From: Pyxicephalus adspersus
Lineage: Eukaryota > Chordata > Amphibia > Anura > Pyxicephalidae
DNA length: 64,000 nucleotides
Reading direction: 5' to 3'
Assembly: GCF_032062135.1 (NCBI RefSeq)
Contig: NC_092861.1
Location: forward strand, 123,833,085-123,897,084
Every line of letters begins with the position of its first letter. Within the stretch, counting starts at the first letter, position 1. Under the pieces are notes generated by a model. The model did no database searches. It was not told the origin of the DNA and saw nothing but the letters and a program-made list of their open reading frames with translations. A program made the translations under genes and the position numbers. Shown piece by piece: positions 23,721 through 35,876 of this stretch.

Positions 23721-26513
23721 GTAATTAGGTCTTGGCTAAATAAGCTGTTTGGTTTATCACTTGTAAACAACGTTTGTTTAAGATGGACTTAGACTAGTGT
23801 ACTCTGTCACCTAGTATAAAACACATATCATCAGCTTATGTGTGTGCATGATAACCGTATGAGGTTCCAGGAGCAGGTAACATCAAGGCACCAAAACATG
23901 AAAAGAAACTTTTATTACCTGAATTGTAAATTTCCCTTTTGACCTTCACTATAATTGCAGAGGTACAGCTATAAAATGCATTAGCAGAGCCCATCATGTT
24001 TAATTATACAAATTCTCTAGATTTTTTATCTCTTAACTTTCCCCAACTTTTGTAGCTTGCAGGCTATTTAGTGATTAACTCATCACCACCATTTCTCTAC
24101 CATTTCTTACCCATACACGTTAAGGATACCTTCACTCTATAATTGGACTTTGAACAGAACTTATGGGACAGTGTATCCAAACAACGCAACACATTGGATG
24201 CAGCAATGGAAAGTATATGTGACAACATGCTCTGATTGAATGTAATGCTTTATATTACAGGGTTCTGGACTCGAAAATAAGGCAACCAGGACAAATACTG
24301 GAATTTTAGCTGGTAAAAGTAGATTATGGATTTTATACCAGTAATGGGGAACAAGAAGGCAGCAGTAGGTCATGGCTGGTATTACTTGTACCTCTACAAT
24401 AGCAGTGCCTTGTCTATGTAAAGGGAAGTTTACAAAGTTCATGTGACAATATGAGGAACACTCAGACACTACTAGACAAGCACTCAAAGGCAAAAAAACA
24501 AAAACATTTTTATTGAGTTTGGTCATGATTTATTGTTGAGCATGTCTAACTGATTCAACTTACTTTTGAATGCTGGGTACATGTGTATGAAACTGTTTCA
24601 ATTTTGAAACACTAATATAGTTTTAGAGAAACGGTGGGATAGCACAGGCTTCCAAACTCTGACTACTGTATTTATTGCTGTTAATTGAAACCTACTACAT
24701 ATAGATCTCTTGGTAGCTAAAAACAGTGGGATTTCTGGAAAAGAACCTTCCATCTCTACCCATCTATCAAGGTCATTGAAATAGGGGTCCCTGTGTATAT
24801 AATGGAAAAAAAGCATAAGGACAAGCTGTTGGGGTACAAAAGAAGTGTTAAAACCAGGAAGGTGGTTCCTTCACCAGCATCAGTCCTTAATAAATATACC
24901 CATTTTGGTAGCCTTACTCATGAAGCTTGTTACCTTTTTTTTATACCAAATTATAAACTAAGTCTGTCATAACTGCACAGCACTATTACCACTGTTATTT
25001 CATCAGATTCTATAATATATTTATACTTCAGCATGGAAAATAACATTTGATGTTTCAAGTGAATTCCTGTGTTCTACCACTGAGTGGACTATGTTATATT
25101 TGCTAAGCAATATTCATGTATTGCCGCTGTCCCTAGTGATGGGGTCTTAACTATAATGCTTTCCAAACTGGAAAGGTTTCCATAAAGTGATCTGTGTACA
25201 AGTTCTTTTTTATACATATATTAGATGGATATAAATACTGATTTGTCATTTACATTGCCTACTGCATACCAGTCATGTCGGCTTTAAGTGATGGAAGAAT
25301 TGTTGATGTCCGTTAATTGTCTTGTAATTTCTGTTCGGTGATTCTTCTTTAATGGTAATGAATGGACATTTATTTGATTTAGATTTAGTAATCACTCTGT
25401 TTTGCTTTCTTTTTTTATAATAAAAATGTTTTTTAGCTCTACGTTTTTCCACTGTAACTGTCTGGTAAATGTGGAAGCATTTGGTGGGCAGACGATAGCC
25501 CGGTGTCCTCCTTACACCAGTAGTGCCTATTCTTTGTTGTCCAATGGCCATTATTGTGGGCAATATAAACTAACCCAGGACATGTTAAGGTACATGTATA
25601 TAAAATTGGAATACAAAGTTCAGTACATTTTCAGGAAAAATGTAAGCTAGAACATTAAAATAATGGAAAAGTAGAATCTAAACTCCATCATAGTCGATTG
25701 CATTGCCAATATGCTGTATTTTAAAAGCCACATCCCACTTCCGGATAGAACAGAGACCATGACTATGCCTGGAAATGAATATTCCTTCAGTCAGCATACA
25801 GGCTTTTACTGAAGTGTTTTAGGCCTTAAGATATAATACTATATATAATATATATTCATTATATTACATAATGATAAGTATCATTTGTGTAAAGAAAACC
25901 CAGATTTCTGTCCCATGTTTTCTTATTGGTGCCATCAGTAAATATTTATGATTTCCTTTCTTTCTTATAAAGTTCTCAACTCTATTTTTTTGTCACATTT
26001 ATGTTGTATATTAATACCAATGTTTAGTATATCTTTCTCATTTTTGAGAATAAGTCGCTTTGATATATTTTGGCTTGTGTTGGTTTAAACATGTTTATTT
26101 TGTATTAATGGTGAATTTAATTATTTTTTTTAACAACACAAATAAATTAATCTGGAGAGCAAACTGTTCCCATTTTTTATTATTATTCCATGTAGGGCAG
26201 CCAATGTCACTCCCAAGTGAACTGCTGCAACTGCCTATCTAAGGTTAAAGGGGCAGATCGTAGACTTGTCATTTAAACCAGTCACAGCTGCCAACTGTGA
26301 CCAGTCCAAAAGCAAACTAAAGGCATGATTACTACAAGAAATGGGTAGCAGTTTGAAGAACCAGGTGGGTGGCAAACCTACTTGAAGGTACTAATTATAT
26401 TGGATGAAAATGAAAGACTGGAAACGAGTATTTTCAGGAATATGGGTCAGAAATCATCCATAAATATTTACATCAGGTTTTCTTTAAATCAGGCTGGCAA
26501 GGACCACCTTTAG
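23721..26513. other. Intergenic DNA downstream of REL
   Basis: AT-rich, with several stray AATAAA words and only chance frames. No gene recognised; distal REL polyadenylation here is possible. Confidence 0.5.
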
Positions 26514-26518
26514 CCTAG
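26514..26518. repeat. Target-site duplication, left (CCTAG)
   Basis: Identical to 27287-27291, immediately outside the LTR. Confidence 0.85.
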
Positions 26519-27286
26519 TGTAAGGAACTTACCTGTCCAGCGAGCCCGCAGCGTCCCTGGGGATTCCAGCCGCAGAGGGAGACGCCGCTGCAGCAGGCAG
26601 CGTGGTCAAGGCTGCTGCCCTGCTGGCAGCGTGTCTCTCCCTGCAGGCAGAGGGATCCTACTACTTTTCGACCAGGCAGCATCCCTATGGACGTGAACAG
26701 AGAAAGTCTTGTTCTCAGCACTCCTGCGGATGTGCAAAGTAGTGCACGTCCCAGGGCAGCTGTGGGAAAAGGTGTGCGCGCGCTAACCTGCGTGCCTCTT
26801 GTACCCCCTGGGGCGAGGCACTCAGCTTCCTCGCCGCGGGGCGGGACATAGTTAGTTTGATTGGCCGCAGGGGATTCAGTTATCCTCCAATCAAATGGTG
26901 CCAGGTGGCGCAAGGTCATTGGGCTATTTAAGGAGAACCTGTCCTGAACACCATTGCCCGCTATAAGCCTCTGTGTGTACAGTGTGCTTGGGTGCGGTCT
27001 CTGTGTTGGTTCATATTAACCTGTTGTCGTTACCAAAAGAAACCCGGTCTGATACCTGATTCTGCCTGAACTCTGCCTGCACTGACCTTGGATTTTTTGT
27101 GATTACTCCTGCTTGCTGCCTGCCCTGACCTCGGATTGTTCCTAACCTGCCTTTGCCTTACCCTTATGTACCACGCCTATCGGTCTGATCATCTGTGAAT
27201 AACCCTTGTCTTGCTTTATGACGACAATAAAGCTTGATAAAAGGATTCTTGGAGTTGGCTGTGGTTTGTGTGCCCAGGCGATTACA
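26519..27286 (+). mobile_element. Solo LTR of an LTR retrotransposon or endogenous retrovirus
   Basis: 768 bp beginning TGTAAGG and ending ATTACA, so the termini are inverted (TGTAA/TTACA). It is flanked by identical 5-bp copies of CCTAG at 26514-26518 and 27287-27291. It is GC-rich against an AT-rich background. Promoter elements run plus-wise: an inverted CCAAT (26860-26864), CCAAT (26887-26891) and a TATTTAA box (26925-26931). AATAAA follows at 27226-27231 with a GT-rich stretch after it. No primer-binding site, gag, pol or second LTR adjoins, so it is a recombined single LTR. Gypsy-like or retroviral origin cannot be separated from the LTR alone. Confidence 0.88.
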
Positions 27287-27291
27287 CCTAG
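27287..27291. repeat. Target-site duplication, right (CCTAG)
   Basis: Identical to 26514-26518, immediately outside the LTR. Confidence 0.85.
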
Positions 27292-27337
27292 GCAGTTCAG
27301 AATGCTGAAGTGCTTCCTTCAACCACCGGATAACATC

Positions 27338-27740
27338 TTACACCGATCAGCCAAAATAATAAATCCAGCCTACTAGCATTGTGTAGGACCCACTTGTGTC
27401 CTCAAATCAGCTCTGACCCATCAAGGCACATCCTAAATCTGTGGTATTTGGCATGAAGATATTAGCAGAAGATTCTTTAGGCCACAATGGTCTTTTTTCT
27501 TCCCATTATGCATCTTCCTGCCATCTCTTTCCCAAGTAAATGATACACACACACACACCAGGCCATCTACTTAGAAGAAAATGTGATTTATCAGACCAGG
27601 CCACTTTTCCTTATCTAGATGGTCTACTTATGTAACCATTGTAGATGCTTTTGGGTACTTTGATTGGTCTGTGGCTAAAAAGCCCCATACAAACAAACTT
27701 AGATATAATATGTGTACTAAAACCTTTTTTGGCCAATTTA
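27338..27740. repeat. Degraded interspersed repeat starting caccgatcagccaaaataat
   Basis: The opening words (caccgatcagccaaaataat; tgtgtaggacccacttgtgt) resemble a DNA-transposon-like repeat common in fish and frogs. No coding frame. Boundaries are approximate and it includes a short (AC)n run near 27545. Family name not assigned. Confidence 0.45.
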
Positions 27741-27761
27741 TTAAGATTGTACTAGATAGAC

Positions 27762-28007
27762 CAGTGTTTCTCAACCAGGATTTCCCAGAGGTTACTAGGG
27801 GTTCCTTGAACCATGAGCGATACGGGCCTCTCAGGTCAATTTAACCAATCCCGATGACCATTTTGGCTCTCTGGAAGGGTGACAACCTTTTCACTCGCCT
27901 GCAATGTCAGAGGCATTCTCCCCACTGGCCCCCAGTTATAGTAGGGGTTCCAAAAGATCTGAAAGGTATTTAAAGGGTTCTCCATGTTAAAAAGGTTGAG
28001 AAAGGCT
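27762..28007. mobile_element. hAT-like non-autonomous element
   Basis: Starts CAGTGTTTCTCAACC and ends GGTTGAGAAAGGCT, a typical hAT terminal inverted repeat pair. Flanks are agatagac and agatggac, an 8-bp target duplication with one mismatch. 246 bp, no transposase. Confidence 0.75.
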
Positions 28008-28194
28008 AGATGGACTAACACCTCCCATTTCCTATGTACATCAATGAAAAGGGGACAGTCGTGACCCAATCACGGCTGTTTACTAGTTGTCCTCTTTTGA
28101 CGACTTTTTGTAGTTACTAGTAACCTGAAAAACTATAGCAGGGGCTTCCTCTTTTCTTTTGTCCTCTCCTCCTCTGTCCGTATCTGTCATTTGT

Positions 28195-28266
28195 AACCCC
28201 TATTTAATATACAGCACTGCAAAATGTGTTGATGCTATATAAATACAGTTTAATGATAATAATAAT
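28195..28266. repeat. Interspersed-repeat tail (tacagcactgc ... taataataat)
   Basis: Diverged copy of the tacagcgctgc...gctatataaat module seen at 11742, ending in an AAT-rich tract. Confidence 0.6.
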
Positions 28267-29592
28267 ATTGAAAATACCCAAGGACAAACAAAACTTAAAA
28301 CACCATCTTAGGTTGGACTGACACTTTAAAATCAACAGCATTTCTAATACTTCCCAGAACTTAGATCTGAAACAACTACCCACACCCTGACCATTTATGA
28401 GTAAAATTCTACTGTCCCTTTCTTCATATGGACCATGTATAACTGGCATTTGCTTGAGCTCACTATGGTTTATTACACGTGAGTAGTTTCATATGACGAC
28501 TGACACCCACATCTGATGCTCACACTCATAATGGAAAATGTGACAAGCAAAAGGGAAATGACACTCACTATATGGTTGGAGAATTTTCATTAATTTTAGT
28601 TTACCAACCTGCAATGGTATTGTAGATCAATATCTAGTAACCTCTTTGTCCTAATTATTGATATAAAATACATATAAAATAAATATATCAGAAGGATGCT
28701 GTGCCTATGAACATGTGTAAGTTATATTTAGCAGCCTCCTACTCACGATCACAGATAGTCAGATACAGATAGTGGTTTAATCTGTCTCTTCTACAGAAAT
28801 CAAAAAGGAAGTTTCCACTTATATTATTAAAGTGTATCAAACCTAAACTCAACAATGGTATATTTTGCAGCTAACCAGTCCTTGGATGTGGTAATTACAT
28901 TCATTTTTTCAGGCACATTTTCTGCAAAAAGAAATACATGTTGACATGACATAGAAGCTTACACATGAGTGAAGCACAAAGAGGATGTCACCAGTGTTAT
29001 AGCAGATTTCACTGTATCCTAGTTTTTAACATAACGAAGACATGAAAGAAAATAAGCTAGAACAAGTGGACTCTTAATATTATTAAAATATTTTATAGCA
29101 ACCAAGATAAAAGGTAACAATATTACAAAGAGGTATTGCGTGCACCATCCATGAACAATATAAAAACTAATATGAAATTTGCATTATATAACAAGAAACA
29201 TAACCAATGAAACAAAAGGTTATATATATATATAAATGATGTATTGTGTCTTCATCTATGACATGTTGGTTAATGATAAAGTTGCATGTTTTTCAATAGT
29301 ATAGGAATAGCAGAGTACAAAGAAATAAAAATAAATTACAAGGGGCAAGGGAGGAGTAGGCGAGCGGTTAGAGGTCATTTTGGGGCTAGATGTTATCAAA
29401 GAAAAAATGGTCTCTGCAGTGTAAGCCAGACAGCTCAGGAATTAAATCTTGTTGGTCATTGTTGGGCAAAAGAAAGAGATATTTATCATAGTAACTATAT
29501 TGTGTGCAATAGAACCATGTTTGTCCCAATTTATCAGTATTGGTATTTTTAGCGGCTATTAAATCGTCCATTTCCATAATGTCGCATACTCT
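28267..29592. other. Intergenic DNA, no gene seen
   Basis: AT-rich; a short TA run near 29221. Nothing coding is supported. Confidence 0.6.
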
Positions 29593-29808
29593 GGGCCTGA
29601 TTTAATAAAGCTCTCCAAGGCTGGAGAGGATACACTTTCATCAGTGAAGTTGGGTGATCCCAAAAATCTGGAATGGATTTCTTCAAAGTTATTTGCTAGC
29701 AAATGTTTTGAATCCTGGACCAGATCTATTTCAGGTTTGTTGAAATCACCCTGCTTTACTGATGAAAGTGTATTCTCTCCAGCCTTGGAGTACTTTAATA
29801 AATCAGAA
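29593..29808. mobile_element. Hairpin MITE, family A copy 3
   Basis: Opens gggcctgatttaataaagct and closes tttaataaatcag, with the final GGCCC lost or mutated. The same internal words as the other copies. Chance frames on both strands run through it. Confidence 0.85.
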
Positions 29809-30711
29809 ACCTCTGAATATTCACAGCTAGGTAGTGTGTTTAGTTTCCAACGGGCAAGGGCACAGGCTTTAAAAGCATTAAGTAGATGGTGTTCTAAGGA
29901 ATTCCTATAGGGTTTTCTGGACAAGGCAAATGCATGAAGAAGGACAAGCCCTGGATTTATCGGTGAGTTTGATTGTTATATCAGCCACTTTCACCCAGAA
30001 GGAGGATAGCACCAGGCAGCTCCAAAATGTGTGGAGCAATGTGCCTCATTCTTTTCCACATCTCCATCAAGTATTGTCTTTAACATTTGTCTAACATTTT
30101 TGCTAGTATTGTGGGGGTTCTATACCACTGAGTGAAAAGTTTATAATTGTTTTCCAGATATTTATTGCATATAGAAGCTTTATGGCTAAAAAAAAATAGA
30201 AGGTTCTAGAAGCATTGTGGTTAAAAAAATAGAGGATTCTCCAGTTGTGATGGTGTGAATTGAGTGTTAAGATTTTGCTCCCAATAGTCACAAAGGGAGG
30301 TGTTGTAGGATGTAGATCTGGGACCAAAAGTTGACAGGCAAAGAAAATAGACCCACATAGGGTATCAAAAGTTTGGCAGTGGGGTCATTGGACACCTAAA
30401 CTATTGTGATGAGGGTAAGGATCACAAAAAAAATGATCTAGTACGCCAGTACAAGGTACGCCAGCTACCCAGGGTATAACCATTCTTTAGATTGTGTGTC
30501 GCTATTATGCGCCCTACCTCAAGGCTGTAAAAATGGAGAGCCCAGGACTCTCTTTTATAAGCATTTTCCCATACAACAATATTCTGAGTGAAAGTTCCTG
30601 TTCATGCCTGGCAATATCCATGATAGGAATGCACTTCTTTCAGTTAACAGACCTTCTAATAGGAAATGTGAAATGACAACCAAGGAAGAAAACGTTTCAG
30701 ACCCATGCGGG

Positions 30712-31152
30712 GTACCTCCCTAAAGAGGAACTATACTCAAAACAATAAAAAAAACACACCTTCAATCCCGCAGGGCAGTCCACTCCGGGGTTGTCTGGCG
30801 TCAGGTCCCGCAACGTCTTGGCATCCGCCCCAGAGCTGGCGCCGCCATCTTTGTCTTCTCTTCCGGGTTCTTCATCCTACATCACCCGACCCAGGCGCGA
30901 GATCGGGTGACGTTGGATGAAAAAATAATTGCCGCTCTCACTGCATATGCCTGAGATCGGCAAATTTTTCTCTTTGCTCGGGAGCGCCCAAGTGCCTTCC
31001 GGGATGCCTGACGTAGGTATACCGAGAGGCTTTGCGCTCCCATTCATTCTCAACTGCCTAGGCGGCTGAGAATTAGGGGGTGGTGCTGCACCATTTTTTT
31101 TTTAAAGGGTGTTGCACCTAAAAAGAAATTCTGAGTTTAGGTAGGCTTTAAG
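30712..31152. mobile_element. TAAAG-ended MITE with GC-rich core, family C copy 1
   Basis: The left end taaagaggaactatactcaa is paired with an inverted right end reading taaagcctacctaaactcag. The GC-rich core contains gcctgagatcggcaaattt and cgtaggtataccgagaggct, shared with 40997-41476, 49430-49868 and 60670-60966. Confidence 0.6.
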
Positions 31153-31967
31153 GCAACACAGTCTAGGAAGGGACCCTGCATGGCCCTAAAATAGTGTCTT
31201 TTCAACATGTAGTGACATGGCTTTTATAATTAATCAAGAAACCTGTGTTTTGGCGTGCTGGTCACTGGTGTGTTCCTTTTTTAACCTATTCATAGCTGAG
31301 CCTTCAAAAAATGTTGTAATTTCAGATATACAGTATAGTAAAAGTAAACCTATCAATGTCTCATATACAATTGTGTGAACAGACACAAAGTCCTCCTATT
31401 CCCGGCAGCCTGCAAACTTCCCCTATTGCCTGAGGCTGAAATTTGTATTAAATTCTCTGGCCCAGCACACACGATAAGTGTTGCTTTGGCTGGGAATCAG
31501 TTGGTTCTGGGACAGAATACATTTACTATCAACAATATAGGTTTACATTGATCAGTGGATGTCTTTTTTGCTGGTGTCCTTTTCTTGGTGCCATGTGCAT
31601 GGAGGCTTGAATCATGGCTAAATGTCTGCATAGCCATCTTAGGCTGTGGCCATTGACAGCAGGACTGTCAGGGAAGGCACAAAGCCACCTACACTGCAAA
31701 CTGCTGACCTTTACACGTTTGTATATAATAAAACAGAAACAAAATGACAGCAGCACAGGACAACAGTTTGCCTTGCTAAAGTCTTTCTTAGCCTCTGAGA
31801 TTTGTTAGAGTATTTCTAAACTAGCCAGTGTAAGAGTAGAGGTGACATAAGGCTGATGGTGTTGGGTACATCAGGTAAAAATTCAGCTTTGTCTGTAGTG
31901 CTCACTAAAATAGACTGAATGTGGCTAGGAAATTAGAAAAATGAAGTAAATTGAATTAAACAGTGCC

Positions 31968-33120
31968 ATGAAATCAATAAAGCGGTACGGTAAATTATAT
32001 CTTTGGATATCACTTTTTCAATTTTGTTTAAACATTATTTACAGTATAAAATATAATACAAATACAGTAATAAAAAAAGACATGGTGGGAAAGTATATTA
32101 TTTGTACTTCTGATTTTTTTTTTTTTTTTTGCAATCATGCAGCAGTCAGCAGTTCTTTGAGTTTGTGGCCTGCAGCAAGTGTGTGGATTGGAAGTCTGAC
32201 TTTGCTTTCTTCATTTTTTTGCGCATTTTCTCAGAACAGGTTTTCACTCGGCAGTACTGGAAAGGTCAGTAATCTAAGGATCTAACAAAGATTTCATGTT
32301 TCTGCATTTTCTAGAAGCTCTGAAAAGTTGAATATGGTGGGCCAACCATAATAAAATATTTAGGCAGTAGCAAAAGATAAGTGGCACTCCAGGGTTTGTA
32401 CCTTGGTGCCTTTGGTTAACAATGTCCCATTATTTTATTTATGTTCTGCGTGAATGAGTTAAAGAAATGGTAGGAGAAGGTTTGAGTTTTTTGGATGGGG
32501 GTAATAGGGTCCCTGGGTCGTGGGAAGATATTTATTTTGGGTGAAATGGGAGGGCAGATATTTGTACTGGAAGGGGTAAGATAAGCGAGCTTGAGGGTGA
32601 TACTGGCTCAATGGGGTGCAGAAAAGAGACGGCGTGTACTGAAAAGTTGGAGGAATTTATCTTGTGGAAAAATAAGGTAGGGGATTTAGGTCCAGATGAG
32701 AGATTTCAACTATAGGAGGTTTTCTTCATTAAGAATTTTGGCTTAGGGGGGATTAGAGCTTGAGTCGAAGAGTGATTTATTTTGGTTGGAGAAGAATATT
32801 TTGGTTTGAGGGATGTTTTGTGGATCTATCCTAAAAGAATCAAATATGATGTTGCACTGTATATTGTTAATGTAATTTAAGACACAGGTCTAAGGGCTAA
32901 AGGCCCCTAATTTTGCAGGATCACCCTCTTGATTACCAAACATTGAGTATCACAGGCTTTCCTAGTGACTTCAGGATTAAATTGAACCTGGAATACTCTG
33001 GAGATCTTGTGGTGAAGAAGAGATACAGTGTAGGGGGATATATAAAAAAAAATATAATCTCAGCATAGGGCTTTACAGTTCCAACAAATTTCTAAGCTTT
33101 GTGTATAGTAGAGAGAAGTT
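31968..33120. other. Intergenic DNA with G-rich strand bias
   Basis: No gene recognised. 32450-32830 is unusually rich in G and poor in C on the plus strand (ggtgaaatgggagggcagat and similar), perhaps from an old repeat. Confidence 0.4.
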
Positions 33121-33520
33121 TTCCATTACTGCCTGCGGACCATCTGCCTAGCATCTTGCAGTATCCTCAGCCTCACTTTAGCTGTGTAGAGATTTGCCTT
33201 TCTCAGCACATACACTGTGCACAGCTGAAGAGGATTTTTAGTATATGTGCTGCAGTCAATTGGTAAATTAGTTCCTGGTTTCACTCCTGTCCTGCTCTTG
33301 GTTGCTGGCACTATTTAAACCTCTCTGGTGCCAGGCTCTGGTTGCTGTATCCCCAGACTGCTACCTGTCACTTAACACAGCTATACCCTGCCTTCCTCGA
33401 TGCCTGAACATTGCTTCTTGTTGTCCGCCTTCCCTGACCACAGACCATCTAGGCCTTGATTTTCACTTTCCACCTGCCCTCAGTCTGTATTGGTCCTTCC
33501 AGTCCTAATATAATAAGGTG
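33120..33520 (+). repeat. Possible LTR fragment
   Basis: A TATTTAAA box near 33312 is followed by a long C/T-rich, CCTG-rich stretch (ctgccttcctcgatgcctga; ccttccctgaccacagacca). This resembles the 3' half of the solo LTR at 26.5 kb in composition, though not in sequence. No termini or target duplication found. Confidence 0.3.
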
Positions 33521-33721
33521 GCAGCCCTAATATTTTCCTTTTTCTTTTTAGGAGATCTCCACATCTCCACACCTTCCATGGGGAAACTGAGGGCAATAAA
33601 AAGATGGTACAAACTTGTCCTTATTTCATAAAAACCCTGATAATTATTCAGCTATAGGTCTCTCTATATTCCTCCCGATTGTACAGATTTCCCTCCCCAT
33701 CATCTTGTTGACCACATAGGA

Positions 33722-33964
33722 AACTAAGGCTGCATGCACACATCAAATCATTGTCATCAAACACCACCAAGCTTGCTTGTCTTGGGCCAAAATCTGGTGT
33801 GTCTAATGTGGCCACCTGATGTTGTTCATCATTCTGTCCTTGAACACTGATGAATGACCACTATTCCCCTCCTATGCGGTAAAGCACAGTAGTGTGCTGC
33901 TTGCTTGTCCTTACCCGTTGCCTTTTCAGAGAGCAGAATTTTACCTGTGTACATAGCCTAAAGG
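33722..33964. mobile_element. Inverted-end element, family D copy 2 (decayed)
   Basis: The left end aaggctgcatgcacacatca and right end cctgtgtacatagcctaaag parallel the ends of 19315-19625. The interior is unrelated or too diverged to align by eye. Confidence 0.5.
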
Positions 33965-34284
33965 AGATACAGACAGTAATTCAATTCTGACGTAGTGTCT
34001 AACCTCTCCTCCTCAATGGACAGTAAAATGAATTTACTGAGGTTTACCTTTATCATTTCGGTTACAGAGTCCACAGCTTTATCTAGCTTATTAATCACAA
34101 AACAACATATTCAAATATTACTTCCCCTTGGCAAACTCTGATTATCCAGAGACACATGGTACTACTTCACCAAGATTGAACTCCTCCTGACATTGTAGAA
34201 AAAGATAAAAAAAGGGACTTTACAACATCCAGCCCTAGATGATGTTATCTAAAGGTATAGTAGCGAGGTGACTGCTGCCGGATT

Positions 34285-34464
34285 TTCCACTGTAATAAAA
34301 TTGTTTATTCCCTTGTTTATCATTCACACAGACCACAAAATTATTAGAATACAAGCAAACTGCATCAACATGAAAATAAAATGCAGATCAACATGATCTA
34401 AATAATGTCACAGTGTCCAATGTACGCCCATGTACACAGGATTGGTCTTGTGGCGATATTCCAG
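34285..34464 (-). other. PUS10: PUS10 3' untranslated region (end approximate)
   Basis: Non-coding DNA after the PUS10 stop. The minus strand carries AATAAA at 34304-34309, about 155 nt past the stop, with cleavage expected shortly beyond. Human PUS10 also has downstream signals, so longer forms are possible. Confidence 0.5.
34304..34309 (-). terminator. Candidate PUS10 polyadenylation signal AATAAA
   Basis: TTTATT on the plus strand, the nearest canonical hexamer after the PUS10 stop codon. Confidence 0.5.
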
Positions 34465-34503
34465 TCAATCATCCAGAGCAGGAGGCCAGTCCACGTCCAC
34501 AGA
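34465..34503 (-). CDS. PUS10: PUS10 terminal coding exon
   Basis: Acceptor ttattctttctttag. Encodes SVDVDWPPALDD followed by TGA (34465-34467), the conserved C-terminus of PUS10. Confidence 0.95.
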   Translation of the reverse strand, partial: SVDVDWPPALDD

Positions 34504-35822
34504 CTAAAGAAAGAATAAAAAAGGAAATAGAAAATTAGCAGACTAATATATACTACCTTGTACAGTTCACAGGACAAGGAGACATTGTTTCAGATTTGTG
34601 GTGATTGATTGCTACTTCTAACAACTAATAGCACAATTTCATTAGATCAAGCTTCTTTGTATCACAGGTACCAAAAACTACCAGGCTAGTCTTTTTCATA
34701 CATAGCCCTACCTACATATCTAGTAATTGCAAAGCAGATATTATGTGGTCCAGTAGTGGTTTTAGTTGAGGATGCTGTGTCTGTGCCATCATCCTGACAA
34801 AGTAAAATCAAAAGAAGCAAAAGAGAAGACACTTTCTTCCCTATTTATAACCACATGCAGGATGTGTCCTATGGTCATACACAGAAACCAAAATGAAGTC
34901 CTGTACAGTGCTAGTGTCACAAACATGGGCATACTAAAAATAAAAGTATGCTACCTATAGAGCCTGATAGGGGAATAGAATCCTATCTTTTATCTGTGCA
35001 TATGAAAAGCACATTATGCTGACCTGTTGCTTATTGCTTGTTATGGGTGTGAACTTCATGTAGACAGAACAATACATTATATAGAACTAGCAGTTGTTGT
35101 CAGAGCTGGATTCTTCAGGTTTGTCAAAAAAGCCGACTAGAATTTGCCCAAGCTCAAGTTGTTTTGGTAGAAGTGACAAAGAAGATAAAAAACACAAAAT
35201 TATAAAGGTTTGTGCTTGATCTGGCTTTGATCTGGTCTATTGCATACATACATACATGGTCATATTGCATACTTGCATACAATCATCATATGTACATAGC
35301 CTAAGAAGAAAAGCATCAACAGACAGATGAGACAATTAGTGTGCTGTTTCTCCATTATTCTCTTATCACAGACTGGGGCAGTGACAGGACCTAGTTGTAT
35401 TATGAAAGTGAGGAAAAGAAAAGTCCATTCTCCATGCTGGGTGTTCTGTCCAACATGGCTGTGTGAAGCACCTAACTAACACCTAAGTGTTTTGCTGGCA
35501 ATTATGGTCAGATCCAGGGACCAGAGCTGATTGATCAGAGCTTGATCAAGATCATCCTGCATATAGTTATCCAACCAGGAGAACCAGACCTGCAGAAAAA
35601 AATCCAAGGAATCATCAAAAACCAAGCCATTTTATGCTTGAGTTGAGAAAATATAGGGGTAGAGGACCATCAGGACTTTTTCTTTAAAGAACAAGTAGCT
35701 TGTTAGGTAAGAAATTACCATTTTTGTATGTAGAGAGCATTTAAAGAATAAATGTATATGTGCTTACAATTAAACAGCTTTTTGTAAATATATATAGGGA
35801 TACTATGCATCTTATATATAAC

Positions 35823-35876
<54 letters not shown>

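Noticed and set aside
24161..24526. 121-codon minus-strand frame downstream of REL
   Set aside because: Cysteine- and valine-rich translation without any recognised motif; ends in AT-rich DNA with no splice or promoter signs.
26515..26919. 134-codon minus-strand frame
   Set aside because: It is the reverse of the GC-rich part of the solo LTR, where stops are rare by composition.
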